64,000 nucleotides of DNA, from assembly GCF_036013525.1 (NCBI RefSeq), contig NZ_CP107853.1, forward strand, positions 1,178,001 to 1,242,000. Direction: 5' to 3'. The notes under the pieces were generated by a model. It searched no databases. It saw only the letters and a program-made list of their open reading frames with translations, and was not told the origin of the DNA. How positions within the stretch are numbered: position 1 is the first letter of the stretch; every line of letters starts with the position of its first letter. The translations under genes were made by a program, and so were the position numbers. Of this stretch, positions 8,167 through 17,117 are shown one piece after another. The stretch is from Nonomuraea sp. NBC_00507. GTDB lineage: Bacteria > Actinomycetota > Actinomycetes > Streptosporangiales > Streptosporangiaceae.

Positions 8167-9622
8167 GCCACTCGAGATCGGCGGGCTGCGCCTCGACCCG
8201 GGCAGGCAAGTAGGCGAGGGACAACGCCAGCAGGTGAGCGACCATGAACCCGTCCACGGCGGAGGCCGCCACGAGCGCCAGCATCCCGAACGCCAGCCCG
8301 TCATACCAAGGCAGGATGTACGGCGTGGCGAACAGGTATGCCACCACCAGCCCCGCCGCCACCACGGGCGCCTCCCCGCCGGCCCAGTGCGTGCGGGAGG
8401 CCCAGCGGAGCAGGCACCAGGCGACGAGCGCGAGCACCAGCAACGAGCCGACCTGGATCTCGCCCCGGTAGGCGCTTCCCGTGCCCACGATGGACTGGAG
8501 CCAGCCCTGGACGAGCTTCCAGTAAGAGGCATGCGAGATCGACTTGCTGGTGCGCGTCACCGGCGTGATCGCCTCGGCCCCGACGATCGCGTAGCCGGCG
8601 ACCACCAGCGCCAGGGCGCACCCGGCCATGAGGGCCAGCCGGGCGGGGCGCCTGCGCAGCTCCCAGGCAGGCCCGAGGGCCACGAGGCCAGCATTGATCT
8701 TGATGGCCACCCCCAGCCCGAGCAGGGCGCCCGAGCCCACGGAGCGGCTCCTGGCCAGGAGCGCCGCGACCATGCAGGCGACGGCCAACGTGTCCACATG
8801 CATGCCCGCGACCAGGTGATAGAGCAAGAGCGGGTTGGCCGTCCACAGCAGGGCCGCCCGAAGCCGCCGGTCCGGGTCGTCCTTGGTGAAACGGTCGATG
8901 AGGAGGCCGGTCGCGATGAAGGCGGCGGCGTTGAAGAGCGCCAGAACGAAGATCGTCAACCGGAGCGAGTCCCCGCCGACCCAGCTCGCGGCCGCTTGCA
9001 GAGCCGTCGCCATCGGCCCGTAGACGCTGGCCTCCTCACGCCACGGCTCCTCGACCGCGTCGGCGACGGGGTCGCCGGCCAGGTCGGCGGCACCGTGGGT
9101 GTAGGGGCTGAGGCCCAGCGTCACCATGCGGCCGTACGCGGCGTAGTTGAGGTGGTCGGCGGAGCCCGACGGAGGCAGGAACGCCAGGATCCCGGCGGCG
9201 AGGCAGCCCATGAGCACCAGCAGGCGCGCGCTCGGCAAGCCCCAGCGGCGTCGGCCGGGCCGCCGTGCCATCGCCTGGGTCTCTTGGCCGGGTGCGGCTT
9301 GAGTCCCGGCTGAGCCGGAGCCGACCGAAATCGGAACTTCGGCATTGGCCGCGGGGGTCCAACGCAGGGAGAGAAGGGCGGCCAGGAGGCCGAGCCCGCC
9401 CAGGATGAGCGCGACAGCGGCGAGGGCGACGGTCAGATGAGGCGCGGGGTGGACGTCGAGAGAATAGGGCGGGTGCCAGGCCGGACCACTCAGTGCGGGC
9501 ACCACGGGGGACGGGCCGAGCAGGCCGATAATGATCGTCAGCAGGATCGAGACACCGATCGCCCCCGTGGCCGCCCCTGCCAGCCGGCCTCGTGCCTTGT
9601 CGTGCCGCGTCTGCGAAGTCAC
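8030..9622 (-). CDS. GT-C mannosyltransferase, MptB-like
   Basis: About 530 residues and 12-13 predicted membrane helices. The segment DHLNYAAYGRMVTLGLSPYT resembles the first periplasmic loop of MptA/MptB alpha-1,6-mannosyltransferases, which extend lipomannan using polyprenyl-phosphate mannose. GTG 9622 is chosen because hydrophobic sequence follows shortly after; GTG 9694 is also possible. A GT2 gene lies just upstream and the two probably form an operon. The C-terminus, including the last membrane helix, is encoded opposite the 3' end of the phosphatase-like gene (8030-8166). The acceptor is unknown. Confidence 0.75.
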   Translation of the reverse strand: MTSQTRHDKARGRLAGAATGAIGVSILLTIIIGLLGPSPVVPALSGPAWHPPYSLDVHPAPHLTVALAAVALILGGLGLLAALLSLRWTPAANAEVPISVGSGSAGTQAAPGQETQAMARRPGRRRWGLPSARLLVLMGCLAAGILAFLPPSGSADHLNYAAYGRMVTLGLSPYTHGAADLAGDPVADAVEEPWREEASVYGPMATALQAAASWVGGDSLRLTIFVLALFNAAAFIATGLLIDRFTKDDPDRRLRAALLWTANPLLLYHLVAGMHVDTLAVACMVAALLARSRSVGSGALLGLGVAIKINAGLVALGPAWELRRRPARLALMAGCALALVVAGYAIVGAEAITPVTRTSKSISHASYWKLVQGWLQSIVGTGSAYRGEIQVGSLLVLALVAWCLLRWASRTHWAGGEAPVVAAGLVVAYLFATPYILPWYDGLAFGMLALVAASAVDGFMVAHLLALSLAYLPARVEAQPADLEWLRTVVRPQIAWVLLALTVALAVWAWRAAGRAHRRPASAGRRPSAP

Positions 9623-9673
9623 CCGCAAATTCCAGCACACACGCCGACCCGCTTCGGCCGGATGGCCGTTGCC

Positions 9674-9682
9674 TGTGGATAA
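9674..9682 (-). other. Perfect DnaA-box match TTATCCACA
   Basis: TGTGGATAA on the plus strand equals the consensus TTATCCACA on the minus strand. It sits at the 5' edge of the GT-C gene. A single box can arise by chance. Confidence 0.3.
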
Positions 9683-9724
9683 CCGGCGGAGCACGACAAC
9701 GGCCCGGGCCGGAGGCGCAGGTGG

Positions 9725-10453
9725 TCAGCGATTGGGGTGAAGTTTGTGGAGGTTTTGGGTGACCAGAGGGTCGCGAATCGCCAGGGCGCGGGCCACATCA
9801 CGGAGTTGGATCGCGCGGTGGAGCTGCGCCCGCCAGTCCGTCCCTGTCGCCCGATGTGCCATGTCCACCTCGACCTCCGTCACCCGAAAGCCCTTGCGCA
9901 CCAGGTCGATCGTCAGCGCGGTCTCTACGCCGAACCCGTGCGCCAGCGGCCGGGCCGCCTCGAAGGCCGCTCTCGTCAGGCAACGCTGACCGTTGAGCGG
10001 CTGGGCGAGCTCCAAGCCGGTGGCCCGGCGGATGCCCTCCCTGGACAGGCGTACGACTAAGCCGTGGCCGCCGAGCTTCACCCTCGTCGTGAACACGGCG
10101 ATGGTCATGTCGGCCTCGCCCGCGCGCACGGGCTCGACGAGCGGCGCCGCGGCGGCGGCCGTCCGGCCCAGGTCGGCGTCGAGGAAGAGCAGGTGGCGGG
10201 GGGTGGCGTCCTCGTCCAGGAGGCGTACGGCCTCCGCTCCGGTCTCCATCGCCGCGGCCTTGCCCCTGTTGCGGCTGTGCCGCACCACCCGGGCTCCCGC
10301 CGCGCGCGCCACCCTGCCGGTCTGATCCCGCGAGCCGTCGTCGACGACCACGACAAGGTCCACGCCGGGCAGTGCCGCGGCGGCCTTGACGGTGGCCGCG
10401 ATGCGGTCAGCCTCGTTGGCGGCCGGGATGATGACCGCGGTGTCACCGGTCAC
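9725..10453 (-). CDS. Family 2 glycosyltransferase (polyprenyl-phosphate mannose/glucose synthase-like)
   Basis: 242 residues of soluble GT-A fold. The N-terminus VIIPAANEADRI, the DDGSRDQT nucleotide-binding motif and FLDADLG (metal-binding DxD position) identify GT2. No C-terminal membrane helices are present, as in soluble Ppm1/DPM1-type enzymes. A likely job is loading sugar from a nucleotide donor onto a polyprenyl phosphate or another acceptor for the GT-C enzyme encoded downstream. It starts at GTG 10453, with GGAAGG nine bases upstream. The 215 bases upstream to the STAS gene hold no gene I can support. Confidence 0.85.
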   Translation of the reverse strand: MTGDTAVIIPAANEADRIAATVKAAAALPGVDLVVVVDDGSRDQTGRVARAAGARVVRHSRNRGKAAAMETGAEAVRLLDEDATPRHLLFLDADLGRTAAAAAPLVEPVRAGEADMTIAVFTTRVKLGGHGLVVRLSREGIRRATGLELAQPLNGQRCLTRAAFEAARPLAHGFGVETALTIDLVRKGFRVTEVEVDMAHRATGTDWRAQLHRAIQLRDVARALAIRDPLVTQNLHKLHPNR

Positions 10454-10668
10454 TGACCGTCACCTTCCATGAACAGGACAACATCGTCCTCCAAGGTAGT
10501 CGCCCCAGGGAGAGAACATCACCCGAACGGGACGTCGCCATCACCGCCCAAGCCGTAGGACGCTCCACCTCACGCCTACCCGGCACTGCACATCGACGCG
10601 CCGGACACGGGGGTGCGGCCGGGCAGCACACACCGGCAGCACCGCCCCGCGTCCGCGTACGGCTCGCG

Positions 10669-11016
10669 TCACGATCCCTCGGCGATGAGGAACTCCTCTG
10701 GCACCTCGTCATGCACGATGAACACCGAGTCGAGCCCGGTGACCTGCAGGATCTTGCGTACGGCGGGACGTGGCGCGGCCACCTCGAGCGTCCCACCCTG
10801 TTCTTTCATCCGTTTGAGCGCCGAAAGCAGCACGTTCATCCCCGTGGAGTCGCAGAAATCCACGGCGGACATGTCGATGACCACCCGGCTTGGCCCCTCC
10901 TGCAGCAGCCGAGTGAACTCGGACTGCAGGTGAGGCGCCGTATAGAGGTCGATTTCCCCGGTGACCGCGACGACCGCGCACCCGGCATGTGATCGAGTCG
11001 AGACCTTGAGCTCCAC
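10669..11016 (-). CDS. STAS-domain anti-sigma factor antagonist
   Basis: 115 residues, one STAS domain. The conserved DSTGMNVL motif places the regulatory serine at 57, which an RsbW/SpoIIAB-type kinase would phosphorylate. The unphosphorylated form binds the anti-sigma factor and frees the sigma factor. No sigma or kinase gene is adjacent; an RsbW-like ATPase is encoded 3.5 kb away (14579-15010). The GTG start is six bases after a TAGCCT -10 box, so expression is probably leaderless. Confidence 0.93.
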   Translation of the reverse strand: MELKVSTRSHAGCAVVAVTGEIDLYTAPHLQSEFTRLLQEGPSRVVIDMSAVDFCDSTGMNVLLSALKRMKEQGGTLEVAAPRPAVRKILQVTGLDSVFIVHDEVPEEFLIAEGS

Positions 11017-11028
11017 AGGGGCAGGCTA
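11017..11028 (-). promoter_or_regulatory. Leaderless -10 promoter of STAS gene
   Basis: TAGCCT (11028-11023) plus six bases precedes the GTG. A possible -35 (TGACCG) sits 16 bases upstream of the -10. Confidence 0.5.
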
Positions 11029-11188
11029 GCGGCGCGAAGCCATTCGGTCACGTTGTCACGCCGAGAGGGCAACGACAGGTTTTTGTCCGTCGTTTGGGCT
11101 CCACGGAAACAGAGAGTACGCAAAGCTTGACAGTGTGACACCGAATCAGCCGCCGCGGCGTCGAGCAGGAGGGGCGGATCCCGTATCG

Positions 11189-11632
11189 ATGAAGGCAGAA
11201 AACCCTGAAGATCTCCAGCGTCAGGGGCTCCGAGAACGCCTGGAGTCCATCCTCATCCGCACAGAGAAGGCCACCTCATGGCATGACGAAGCAGGACGGC
11301 TCCGTGGCCTGGTGAACCACGAGGGCTACGTCCCCATCCGCACCCGGCTGGCGACCGAGGACCTGGAGTTCCTCGCCGGCGCCCGCAGCGATTTGCTCAA
11401 ATTTTCCGAATTGGGGCTCAGGCTGCTCGATCTCCACCAGCCGAGGGACGCGGGCGGCATCACCAGCGACGCCGCGCACCCGATCCTGCGGTGCAGGAGC
11501 TGCATGTGGCGCTGGCCCTGCCCGACATTTCGGGCAATGTCGGAGTCGTTCGGCACCCAGCCGGACATACCCGATACGACTGCCGCGAACGGCGCCGGGC
11601 CGCACGAACCGACTAAGGGCGTCAGCCGCTGA
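11189..11632 (+). CDS. Conserved hypothetical protein with C-terminal Cys/Trp motif
   Basis: About 147 residues from ATG 11189; AGGAGGGG lies 14 bases upstream, rather far, and a start at 11135 is also possible. The N-terminal half is charged and helical. The middle has [16 protein letters not shown]. The C-terminal part carries [12 protein letters not shown], a compact three-cysteine, two-tryptophan motif that could bind a metal or be redox active. I do not recognise a named family and assign no function. Its last 11 bases overlap the end of the convergent histidine kinase gene. Confidence 0.65.
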   Translation: MKAENPEDLQRQGLRERLESILIRTEKATSWHDEAGRLRGLVNHEGYVPIRTRLATEDLEFLAGARSDLLKFSELGLRLLDLHQPRDAGGITSDAAHPILRCRSCMWRWPCPTFRAMSESFGTQPDIPDTTAANGAGPHEPTKGVSR

Positions 11633-12716
11633 CCAGGGGAAGCCGGATCTCGAACCGGCACCCAGGCCCCTCGTTGACCACCCCGATCAGCCCGTCGTGC
11701 GCTTCCACGATGCCCTGCGCAATGGCCAGCCCGAGCCCCGCGCCGCCGTCCGCGGTGGGAGTCCGCGCCGCCTCCCCACGGAAAGCCACCTCGAACACCC
11801 GAGGCAGATCCTCGTCGGGAATCCCCCCGCAACAGTCCGTCACGGACAGGCACGCCATCCCCTCCTCCACCCCGGCCCGCAACACCACGGTCCGGTCCGA
11901 CGGCGTGTGCCGGATGGCGTTGACCACGAGGTTGCCGAGGGCCCGCCCGAGCGCCCCGGCGTCGGCCTCCACCGGCACGGGCTCCGCCGCCTCGGCGGTG
12001 AGCACCACGCCCTTGGCCCTGGCGAGCGGCTCGGCTCCCGCCAGAGTGTCGGCCACGAGGTCCGTCAGCCCGATCCGGCCCCTGGACAGCCGCAGGGCCC
12101 CGGCGTGGATGCGGGACAACTCGAACAGGTCGTCCACCATGGCGGACAGTCGCTCCACCTCCAGCTTGATCTGGCCGTGATAGCGGGCGACCGTCTCGGT
12201 GTCCGACACCACCCCGTCCTCCAGCGCCTCGGCCATGGCCCGCATCCCGGCCAGCGGCGTCCGCAGGTCGTGGCTCACCCAGGCGACGAGCTCGCGCCGC
12301 GCCCCTTCCAGGGCCCGCTCCCGCGCGTACGCCTCCTCCAGCGTGTTCGCGATCGTCTGCAACTCGGCGGGCAGCCCTTGCGGCGCCACGAAGGGCAGCT
12401 CCCGTACGGCGTCCACGAGCCGCTTGCTCTCCCGCACCACCCGCTTGGCCAGCACGAACGCGACCCCGAGACCCACCAGGCCCCCGACGGCCACCACGAC
12501 GAGCACGAAGTCCCTGACCGCTCCCTCGAGGAGCATCTGCATGATGATCGCCACGATGCCGGCCAGCGTCGCGGCCACGGCGACCACCACGACCACGGCC
12601 ATCATCGCCCCGATGGACCTGGTGCGCAGCCGCCCCATCAGCCAGATCCCCGCGAGCGCGACCAGCAGCCCCAGCCCGGCCGCCACGGCGACGACCATCC
12701 ACAGAGAAGGCATCAT
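11622..12716 (-). CDS. Sensor histidine kinase (OmpR-partner type)
   Basis: 364 residues. Three N-terminal membrane helices (about 5-25, 34-60, 70-90) have almost no loop between them, so no large external sensor domain exists. A HAMP-like linker follows. The HisKA box [11 protein letters not shown] places the phosphorylated histidine at 149. The ATPase domain has [17 protein letters not shown] and [11 protein letters not shown] 12716 overlaps the response regulator stop by four bases (ATGA), so the two are co-translated. The short sensor suggests detection of a membrane signal or a partner protein. Confidence 0.93.
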   Translation of the reverse strand: MMPSLWMVVAVAAGLGLLVALAGIWLMGRLRTRSIGAMMAVVVVVAVAATLAGIVAIIMQMLLEGAVRDFVLVVVAVGGLVGLGVAFVLAKRVVRESKRLVDAVRELPFVAPQGLPAELQTIANTLEEAYARERALEGARRELVAWVSHDLRTPLAGMRAMAEALEDGVVSDTETVARYHGQIKLEVERLSAMVDDLFELSRIHAGALRLSRGRIGLTDLVADTLAGAEPLARAKGVVLTAEAAEPVPVEADAGALGRALGNLVVNAIRHTPSDRTVVLRAGVEEGMACLSVTDCCGGIPDEDLPRVFEVAFRGEAARTPTADGGAGLGLAIAQGIVEAHDGLIGVVNEGPGCRFEIRLPLVSG

Positions 12717-13411
12717 GAGCCGTCCTCCAAGGGCTCGTACCGGTAGCCGACCCCCCACACGGTGACGATCCTGCGCGGGGCGGTCGGATCGGGCTCGATT
12801 TTCTCCCGCAGCCGCCGTACATGCACGGTCACCGTGGACGAGTCGCCGAACGACCACCCCCAGACCTGGTTCAGCAGCGCCGAGCGGCTGAACGCCTGGC
12901 GCGGATTGCGCATGAGGTATGCCAGCAGGTCGAACTCCCGGGCGGTCAGCATGACCTCGTTCCCGCGCAGCCGCACCTCGTGGGCTCCCACGTCCACCAC
13001 GAGGTCCTCGTCACGCAGCACCCCGGTCCCGCCGGTCACGGAGGCGCCCCTGGCCCGCCGCAACACGGACTGCACGCGCAGCGCCAGCTCACGGGGGCTG
13101 AACGGTTTGGTCACGTAGTCGTCGGCCCCCGTCTCCAGGCCGACCACCCGGTCGATCTCCTCGCCGAGCGCGGTCAGCATGATCACCGGGACCGGCCAGC
13201 GCTCCCTGAGCTTCCTGCACACCTGCAGCCCGTCGATCTTGGGCAGCATGAGGTCGAGAACCATGAGGTCCGGCGGGTGCGCCAGCGCCCTGCGCAGCGC
13301 CTCCGCGCCGTCGCCCACACACTCGACCTCGTGCCCGTCGCGCTCCAGATAGCGGGCGACGACCTCGGAGACGGTCGGATCGTCATCGACCACCAGGATG
13401 CGCGTGTTCAC
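12713..13411 (-). CDS. OmpR/PhoB-family response regulator
   Basis: 232 residues: receiver domain with acidic pocket (D10, D11), phospho-acceptor D53 in VLDLMLP and switch lysine 102 (TKPF), then a winged-helix DNA-binding domain ending in WGVGYRYE. It is first in a two-gene operon with the kinase. Small membrane-protein genes of the YidC-like operon are divergent, 95 bp away. No target is evident from context. Confidence 0.95.
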   Translation of the reverse strand: MNTRILVVDDDPTVSEVVARYLERDGHEVECVGDGAEALRRALAHPPDLMVLDLMLPKIDGLQVCRKLRERWPVPVIMLTALGEEIDRVVGLETGADDYVTKPFSPRELALRVQSVLRRARGASVTGGTGVLRDEDLVVDVGAHEVRLRGNEVMLTAREFDLLAYLMRNPRQAFSRSALLNQVWGWSFGDSSTVTVHVRRLREKIEPDPTAPRRIVTVWGVGYRYEPLEDGS

Positions 13412-13505
13412 GTCTTCACGGTACGGCCACGCCCCGCGGAAGTGGCATGGACGTCATCACTCTGTAAGCCTCGCGGATCATGCTCGGAGGACGTACGGTG
13501 GCTCC

Positions 13506-13679
13506 ATGGGTAAAGTCGTGATGCTCGTCATAGGGACCCTGCTAGGTCTCTTCGTGCTGTTCAACTTCTTGCTGCCGATGCTGGCCTTCCTGGTGAAGAT
13601 CGCGCTGATCATCGGCGTAGTCGCCCTGGTCTTCTTCATCGCGGTCACCGTCGTCGGCAAGTCCTCCCGGTCACATTGA
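13506..13679 (+). CDS. Small two-helix membrane protein, first gene of YidC-like operon
   Basis: 57 residues, almost entirely two hydrophobic helices (about 4-26 and 29-50) with a short basic tail (GKSSRSH). GGTGG lies four bases before ATG 13506 and GGAGG farther upstream. Its stop overlaps the TTG start of the next small gene (TTGA). I do not recognise the family. Position and coupling suggest it acts with the YidC-like insertase encoded downstream, but this is inference. Confidence 0.65.
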   Translation: MGKVVMLVIGTLLGLFVLFNFLLPMLAFLVKIALIIGVVALVFFIAVTVVGKSSRSH

Positions 13680-13876
13680 CGCTTTTCCTGCTTGATCCGT
13701 GGCTGGTCGGGATCACCATGGTGGCGATCCTGCTGCTGGCCACGTGGGCGGCCACGTTGCTGCCCGTCCTCAGCGGGGAGCCGCCGAGCTTTCCGCTGAG
13801 TTACGCGCGCCGTATTGCGTTCCAGCGCCAGCGCGACCCCGACGCGGCCGGTCGCCCGCGTCCACGAGCCCCTTAG
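13676..13876 (+). CDS. Small membrane protein resembling DUF6412
   Basis: 66 residues. One membrane helix (about 8-32) is followed by a conserved-looking tail, RRIAFQRQRDPDAAGRPRPR, which resembles the C-terminus of DUF6412 proteins encoded next to YidC/Oxa1-type genes in Streptomyces; the assignment is from memory. TTG 13676 overlaps the previous stop; ATG 13718 is an internal alternative but would truncate the helix. The YidC-like gene follows. Confidence 0.6.
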   Translation: MTLFLLDPWLVGITMVAILLLATWAATLLPVLSGEPPSFPLSYARRIAFQRQRDPDAAGRPRPRAP

Positions 13877-13941
13877 GCATGCCCCGCTACCACTCGTCAG
13901 CGGGGCTCGCCGGCACGTGAGCCCTCTCTCACCTCCTGTTG

Positions 13942-14595
13942 ATGGAAGGGCTCATGATCGATTCTCTTGTCACGTTCATCATCGGCATGTCCGGGGGCAA
14001 TGCCGCGCTCGCGATCGTTTTGTTCACGGTGACCGTGCGGCTCCTGCTGCTGCCGCTCAATGTCCGCCAGGCCCGTACGGTGAAGATCCGCGAGCGGCTC
14101 GCGCCCAAGCTTCGCGAACTGCAGAAACGCTTCGGGCGGAATCCGGAGCGGCTGGCCAAGGAGACACGCGCGCTCTACGCCAAGGAAGGCAGCTCGCCGT
14201 TCGCCGGGTTCCTGCCGATGCTGGCGCAGCTGCCGTTCATATGGCTGATGTACCGGGTGGCCACGCATCCGACCGCGCTGGCCGGTCACGACCTGTTCGG
14301 GGCGCCTCTGGGGCACCAAGTGGCCGGACTGGTCGCCAATTACGGTCTGGTCAGTGCACCGGTTTTGGTCTTCGTTCTGGTCATTGCACTGGTCACAGCG
14401 GTGGCGTGGCTGTCCGCACGGCAGATCAAGGTTTCCGAGGAACAGCCTGAGGTGATGCGGAGGATCATGCGGCTGCTGCCGTACGGCTCCGTGCTGGCCG
14501 CGCTCGTGCTCCCGCTGGCGGCCGGGCTCTACTTGCTGGTGTCCACGGCATGGGCGACCGGAGAGCGGGCCGTGCTGGCTAGCCGGCCTCTTTGA
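13942..14595 (+). CDS. YidC/Oxa1-family membrane protein insertase (short paralog)
   Basis: About 217 residues with five membrane helices. The first cytoplasmic loop carries the basic RQARTVKIRERLAPKLRELQ stretch and the second helix region has PFAGFLPMLAQLPFIWLMY, typical of YidC/Oxa1. It lacks the large periplasmic domain of E. coli YidC, as is usual in Gram-positives. It differs from the rnpA-linked main YidC by its operon partners. ATG 13942 is given; ATG 13954 has GGAAGGG just upstream and may be the true start. Its end overlaps the convergent ATPase gene by 17 bases. Confidence 0.9.
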   Translation: MEGLMIDSLVTFIIGMSGGNAALAIVLFTVTVRLLLLPLNVRQARTVKIRERLAPKLRELQKRFGRNPERLAKETRALYAKEGSSPFAGFLPMLAQLPFIWLMYRVATHPTALAGHDLFGAPLGHQVAGLVANYGLVSAPVLVFVLVIALVTAVAWLSARQIKVSEEQPEVMRRIMRLLPYGSVLAALVLPLAAGLYLLVSTAWATGERAVLASRPL

Positions 14596-15010
14596 GTGCT
14601 GCGACCTGCCCGTTCATCGATCCCTTGGGGGCGGGCAGGATGGCCCACACCGTCGTGGTGTCCCCGTCGTGACGCACTCCCCAGCTCTCAGCCACGTATT
14701 CCACGATGCCGAGCCCCCGGCCCCCTAGCGAGGACAGGGTCGGGCGGCCGGCCCGCGGCTCGGTCGCCGCGCCCCCGTCGCTGACCGCAACCTCGATGTG
14801 ATCGTCGCTACGCAGCCAGGCCACCCTCACCATGCCCGACGGCAGCGGATGCGCGTGCCGCAGCGCGTTGCTCAGCAACTCGCTCACCACGAGCACGGCA
14901 TCGTCGATCGCCGTGGAAAAGACCCCGCTTTCCTGCAGGTCAGTGCTCAGACGCTGGCGGGCGACGGCAACGCTGGACGGCGCGTACGGCAGTAGCACCA
15001 CGCTTGACAC
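14579..15010 (-). CDS. RsbW-like ATP-binding protein (HATPase_c anti-sigma type)
   Basis: 143 residues of a single GHKL ATPase domain: VVSELLSNALRHAH (N box), VAVSDGGAA (G1) and GGRGLGIVEYVA (G2). Streptomyces-type genomes encode many such stand-alone proteins, some of which are anti-sigma kinases. No sigma factor or antagonist is adjacent. GTG 15010 is preferred because GGAGG lies five bases upstream; GTG 15016 is in frame but too close to that site. Confidence 0.88.
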   Translation of the reverse strand: MSSVVLLPYAPSSVAVARQRLSTDLQESGVFSTAIDDAVLVVSELLSNALRHAHPLPSGMVRVAWLRSDDHIEVAVSDGGAATEPRAGRPTLSSLGGRGLGIVEYVAESWGVRHDGDTTTVWAILPAPKGSMNGQVAALKEAG

Positions 15011-15152
15011 ACCCACCTCCCCGTTCCCTGTGCCCCCCGCGGGAACACTCCCCGGTACGACCGAAATGCCCCGTTACTCGATCCCAGAAACCGCATCTCG
15101 ATCACAGCTTGTACACATTGGACGATAGGTCAGCGGAACCGTGACCACCTCG

Positions 15153-17021
15153 TTACCGCATCGGTGTGTCGGATCCGATAGGGGACGGGCACCGCAGGAC
15201 GAGCCGCATCCTGGTGCCACCTCCGGGTCGCGGATGAGCGCTCACGTCGCCTCCCTGTGCTCGGGCGAGGCTGCGGACGATGTAGAGACCCAGCCCCACT
15301 CCACCAAACCTTCTCCGGTCGCCACTGTCCACCTGGACGAACCTCTCGAAGATCCGCTCGCGGTCCGGCGGGGCGATGCCGACGCCCTCGTCGTCGACCA
15401 CCACGACGACGTTCTGGTCCTCCAGCCAGGCCTCGACGCTGATCAGCCCGCCCTTCGGCGAGTACTTGAACGCGTTCTCCAGCAGCTGCCCGAGGACGAT
15501 GTCCGTGGCCAGCGCGTCGCCGAGCACGTCAGGCAGCTTGTCGGGGAGCACGACCTCCACCCGGTGCTTGTCCGACAACGCCGGCAGGCCCAGGGTGGCC
15601 GCGTGGATGCGCTCGGCCAGGTCGAACGTCTCGATCCGTACCTTCAGCTCGTCCGCGCCCGCCCGTGCGCCGAGCAGCAGGTGGTCCATGAGCTGCCCCA
15701 GGGACCTGGCCCGCTCGGCGATCGTGTGCACGGCCGAGCGGCGCTCGGGGTCGCTCATCTTGTCCCAGCGCGAGTCCAGCGTGCTCGCGAACCCCCGCAC
15801 GATCGTGATCGGTGTGCGCAGTTCGTGGCTGGTCGTGGCCAGGAACAGGTCTTTGGCCTCCTCGAGTTCCTTGGCCGTGGTCACGTCGCGGAAGTCGACG
15901 ACGACCTCGCCGGTCTCCTCGACCCGCGCGCTCACCACGTCCAGCCAGCGCCCGCTCTCCATCTGGAACGTGAGCTTCTCCCCCGCCTCGGGCAGCGGGA
16001 ACGGCGGCGGCCCGCCGATGACGGCGTCGGCGGGGAAGGCGGTGATCTCGGCGGCGGCCGGGTTCCACCGCACCACGCGCCCGGCCTGATCCAGCACGGC
16101 GATCCCGTCGGCGCTGGCGTCGAACACCGCCTGCTCGTGCGCCCGCTGCCGGACCGCCTCCTGGTAGGCGACCGCGTTGCCGACGGCGATGCCGGCGTGC
16201 CCGGCCAGGAGCTCCAGCAGCTCCAGTTCGAGATGCCCCGGCGTGCGCCGGGCGAACAGCGCGTAGAGCGCGCCGTACGGCCGCCCGCCGACGGCGGCCA
16301 GGCCCAGCGCGATCGTGTGCAGCCCGTTCAGCTTCGCCCACACCAGGTCGTCGAGCTCGTTCGACTGCAGCAGGACGGTCTTGCCGGTTCTTAAGAGCCG
16401 GTCCACCAGGCTCGTCCGCAGGTCGGAGGTGGTCCCCCTGATCGACTCCGGCAGCTGGTACGTGCTGACCAGCCGCAGCCGCTCCCCCTCGATCAGCACG
16501 AACCCGCCCGCGTCCGCCCCGGTCAGCTCAGTGAGGCTGGCCGAGATCCGGTCCAGCACGGCCGGCAGCTCCAGCTCGGAGTTGATGTCGCCGACCACGT
16601 CGGTCAGCTTGCGCACGAGCCTGGCCCGGCGCGCCATCCGGTTCTTGGCGACCTCGTCGGTCCTGGCCAGGTGGTGCACACACACGTAGCCGGCCACGGC
16701 GCTGCCCAGTCGCAACGCGCTGATGTCGACCCGCAGGTCCAGCACGCTGCCGTCGCTGTGCAGGCGTTTGGTGCGGAGCGACACCTGGCCCCCGGTGCGC
16801 ACGCGTTCGAGCACGGCGTTGAGCTCGGCGGTCAGCTCCGCGGGCACGATCGGCGCCCTGCGCCCGAGCATCTCCTCGGCCGTCCACCCGAAGAGCCGCT
16901 CGGCGGCCTCGTTCCAGACCAGCACACTCTGGTCCCTGTCGAGCGCCACGACGGCGTTGGGTGAGCTGGCGAGCACCGCGCGAGCGATCTCATCGTCACT
17001 ACCGGCCCATTGGTCCCCCAC
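15153..17021 (-). CDS. PAS-GAF-PAS sensor histidine kinase
   Basis: About 622 soluble residues. Domains in order: PAS (about 10-115, with VVALDRDQSVLVWNEAAERL), GAF (about 145-290), second PAS (about 295-400), HisKA with TTSHELRTPITIVRG and a C-terminal ATPase with NAFKYSPKGG, DDEGVGI and GVGLGLYIV. No membrane helix is visible, so it senses a cytosolic signal. No response regulator is adjacent, making it an orphan here. GTG 17021 is a tentative start because the nearby GGAGG is only one base away; GTG 17084 is possible. It is divergent from ogt. Confidence 0.92.
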   Translation of the reverse strand: MGDQWAGSDDEIARAVLASSPNAVVALDRDQSVLVWNEAAERLFGWTAEEMLGRRAPIVPAELTAELNAVLERVRTGGQVSLRTKRLHSDGSVLDLRVDISALRLGSAVAGYVCVHHLARTDEVAKNRMARRARLVRKLTDVVGDINSELELPAVLDRISASLTELTGADAGGFVLIEGERLRLVSTYQLPESIRGTTSDLRTSLVDRLLRTGKTVLLQSNELDDLVWAKLNGLHTIALGLAAVGGRPYGALYALFARRTPGHLELELLELLAGHAGIAVGNAVAYQEAVRQRAHEQAVFDASADGIAVLDQAGRVVRWNPAAAEITAFPADAVIGGPPPFPLPEAGEKLTFQMESGRWLDVVSARVEETGEVVVDFRDVTTAKELEEAKDLFLATTSHELRTPITIVRGFASTLDSRWDKMSDPERRSAVHTIAERARSLGQLMDHLLLGARAGADELKVRIETFDLAERIHAATLGLPALSDKHRVEVVLPDKLPDVLGDALATDIVLGQLLENAFKYSPKGGLISVEAWLEDQNVVVVVDDEGVGIAPPDRERIFERFVQVDSGDRRRFGGVGLGLYIVRSLARAQGGDVSAHPRPGGGTRMRLVLRCPSPIGSDTPMR

Positions 17022-17117
17022 ACCTCCATAGTGCCCGTGGCGAGCTGGGTGCGTCGGGCGATCCGTCCGATACGCTGCGGTCACGGCGATTTCTCAGTCG
17101 CGGGGAAGGGTGGAGGC

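Noticed and set aside
15141..16394. 417-codon plus-strand frame
   Set aside because: Antisense to the PAS/GAF histidine kinase; composition typical of high-GC shadow frames.
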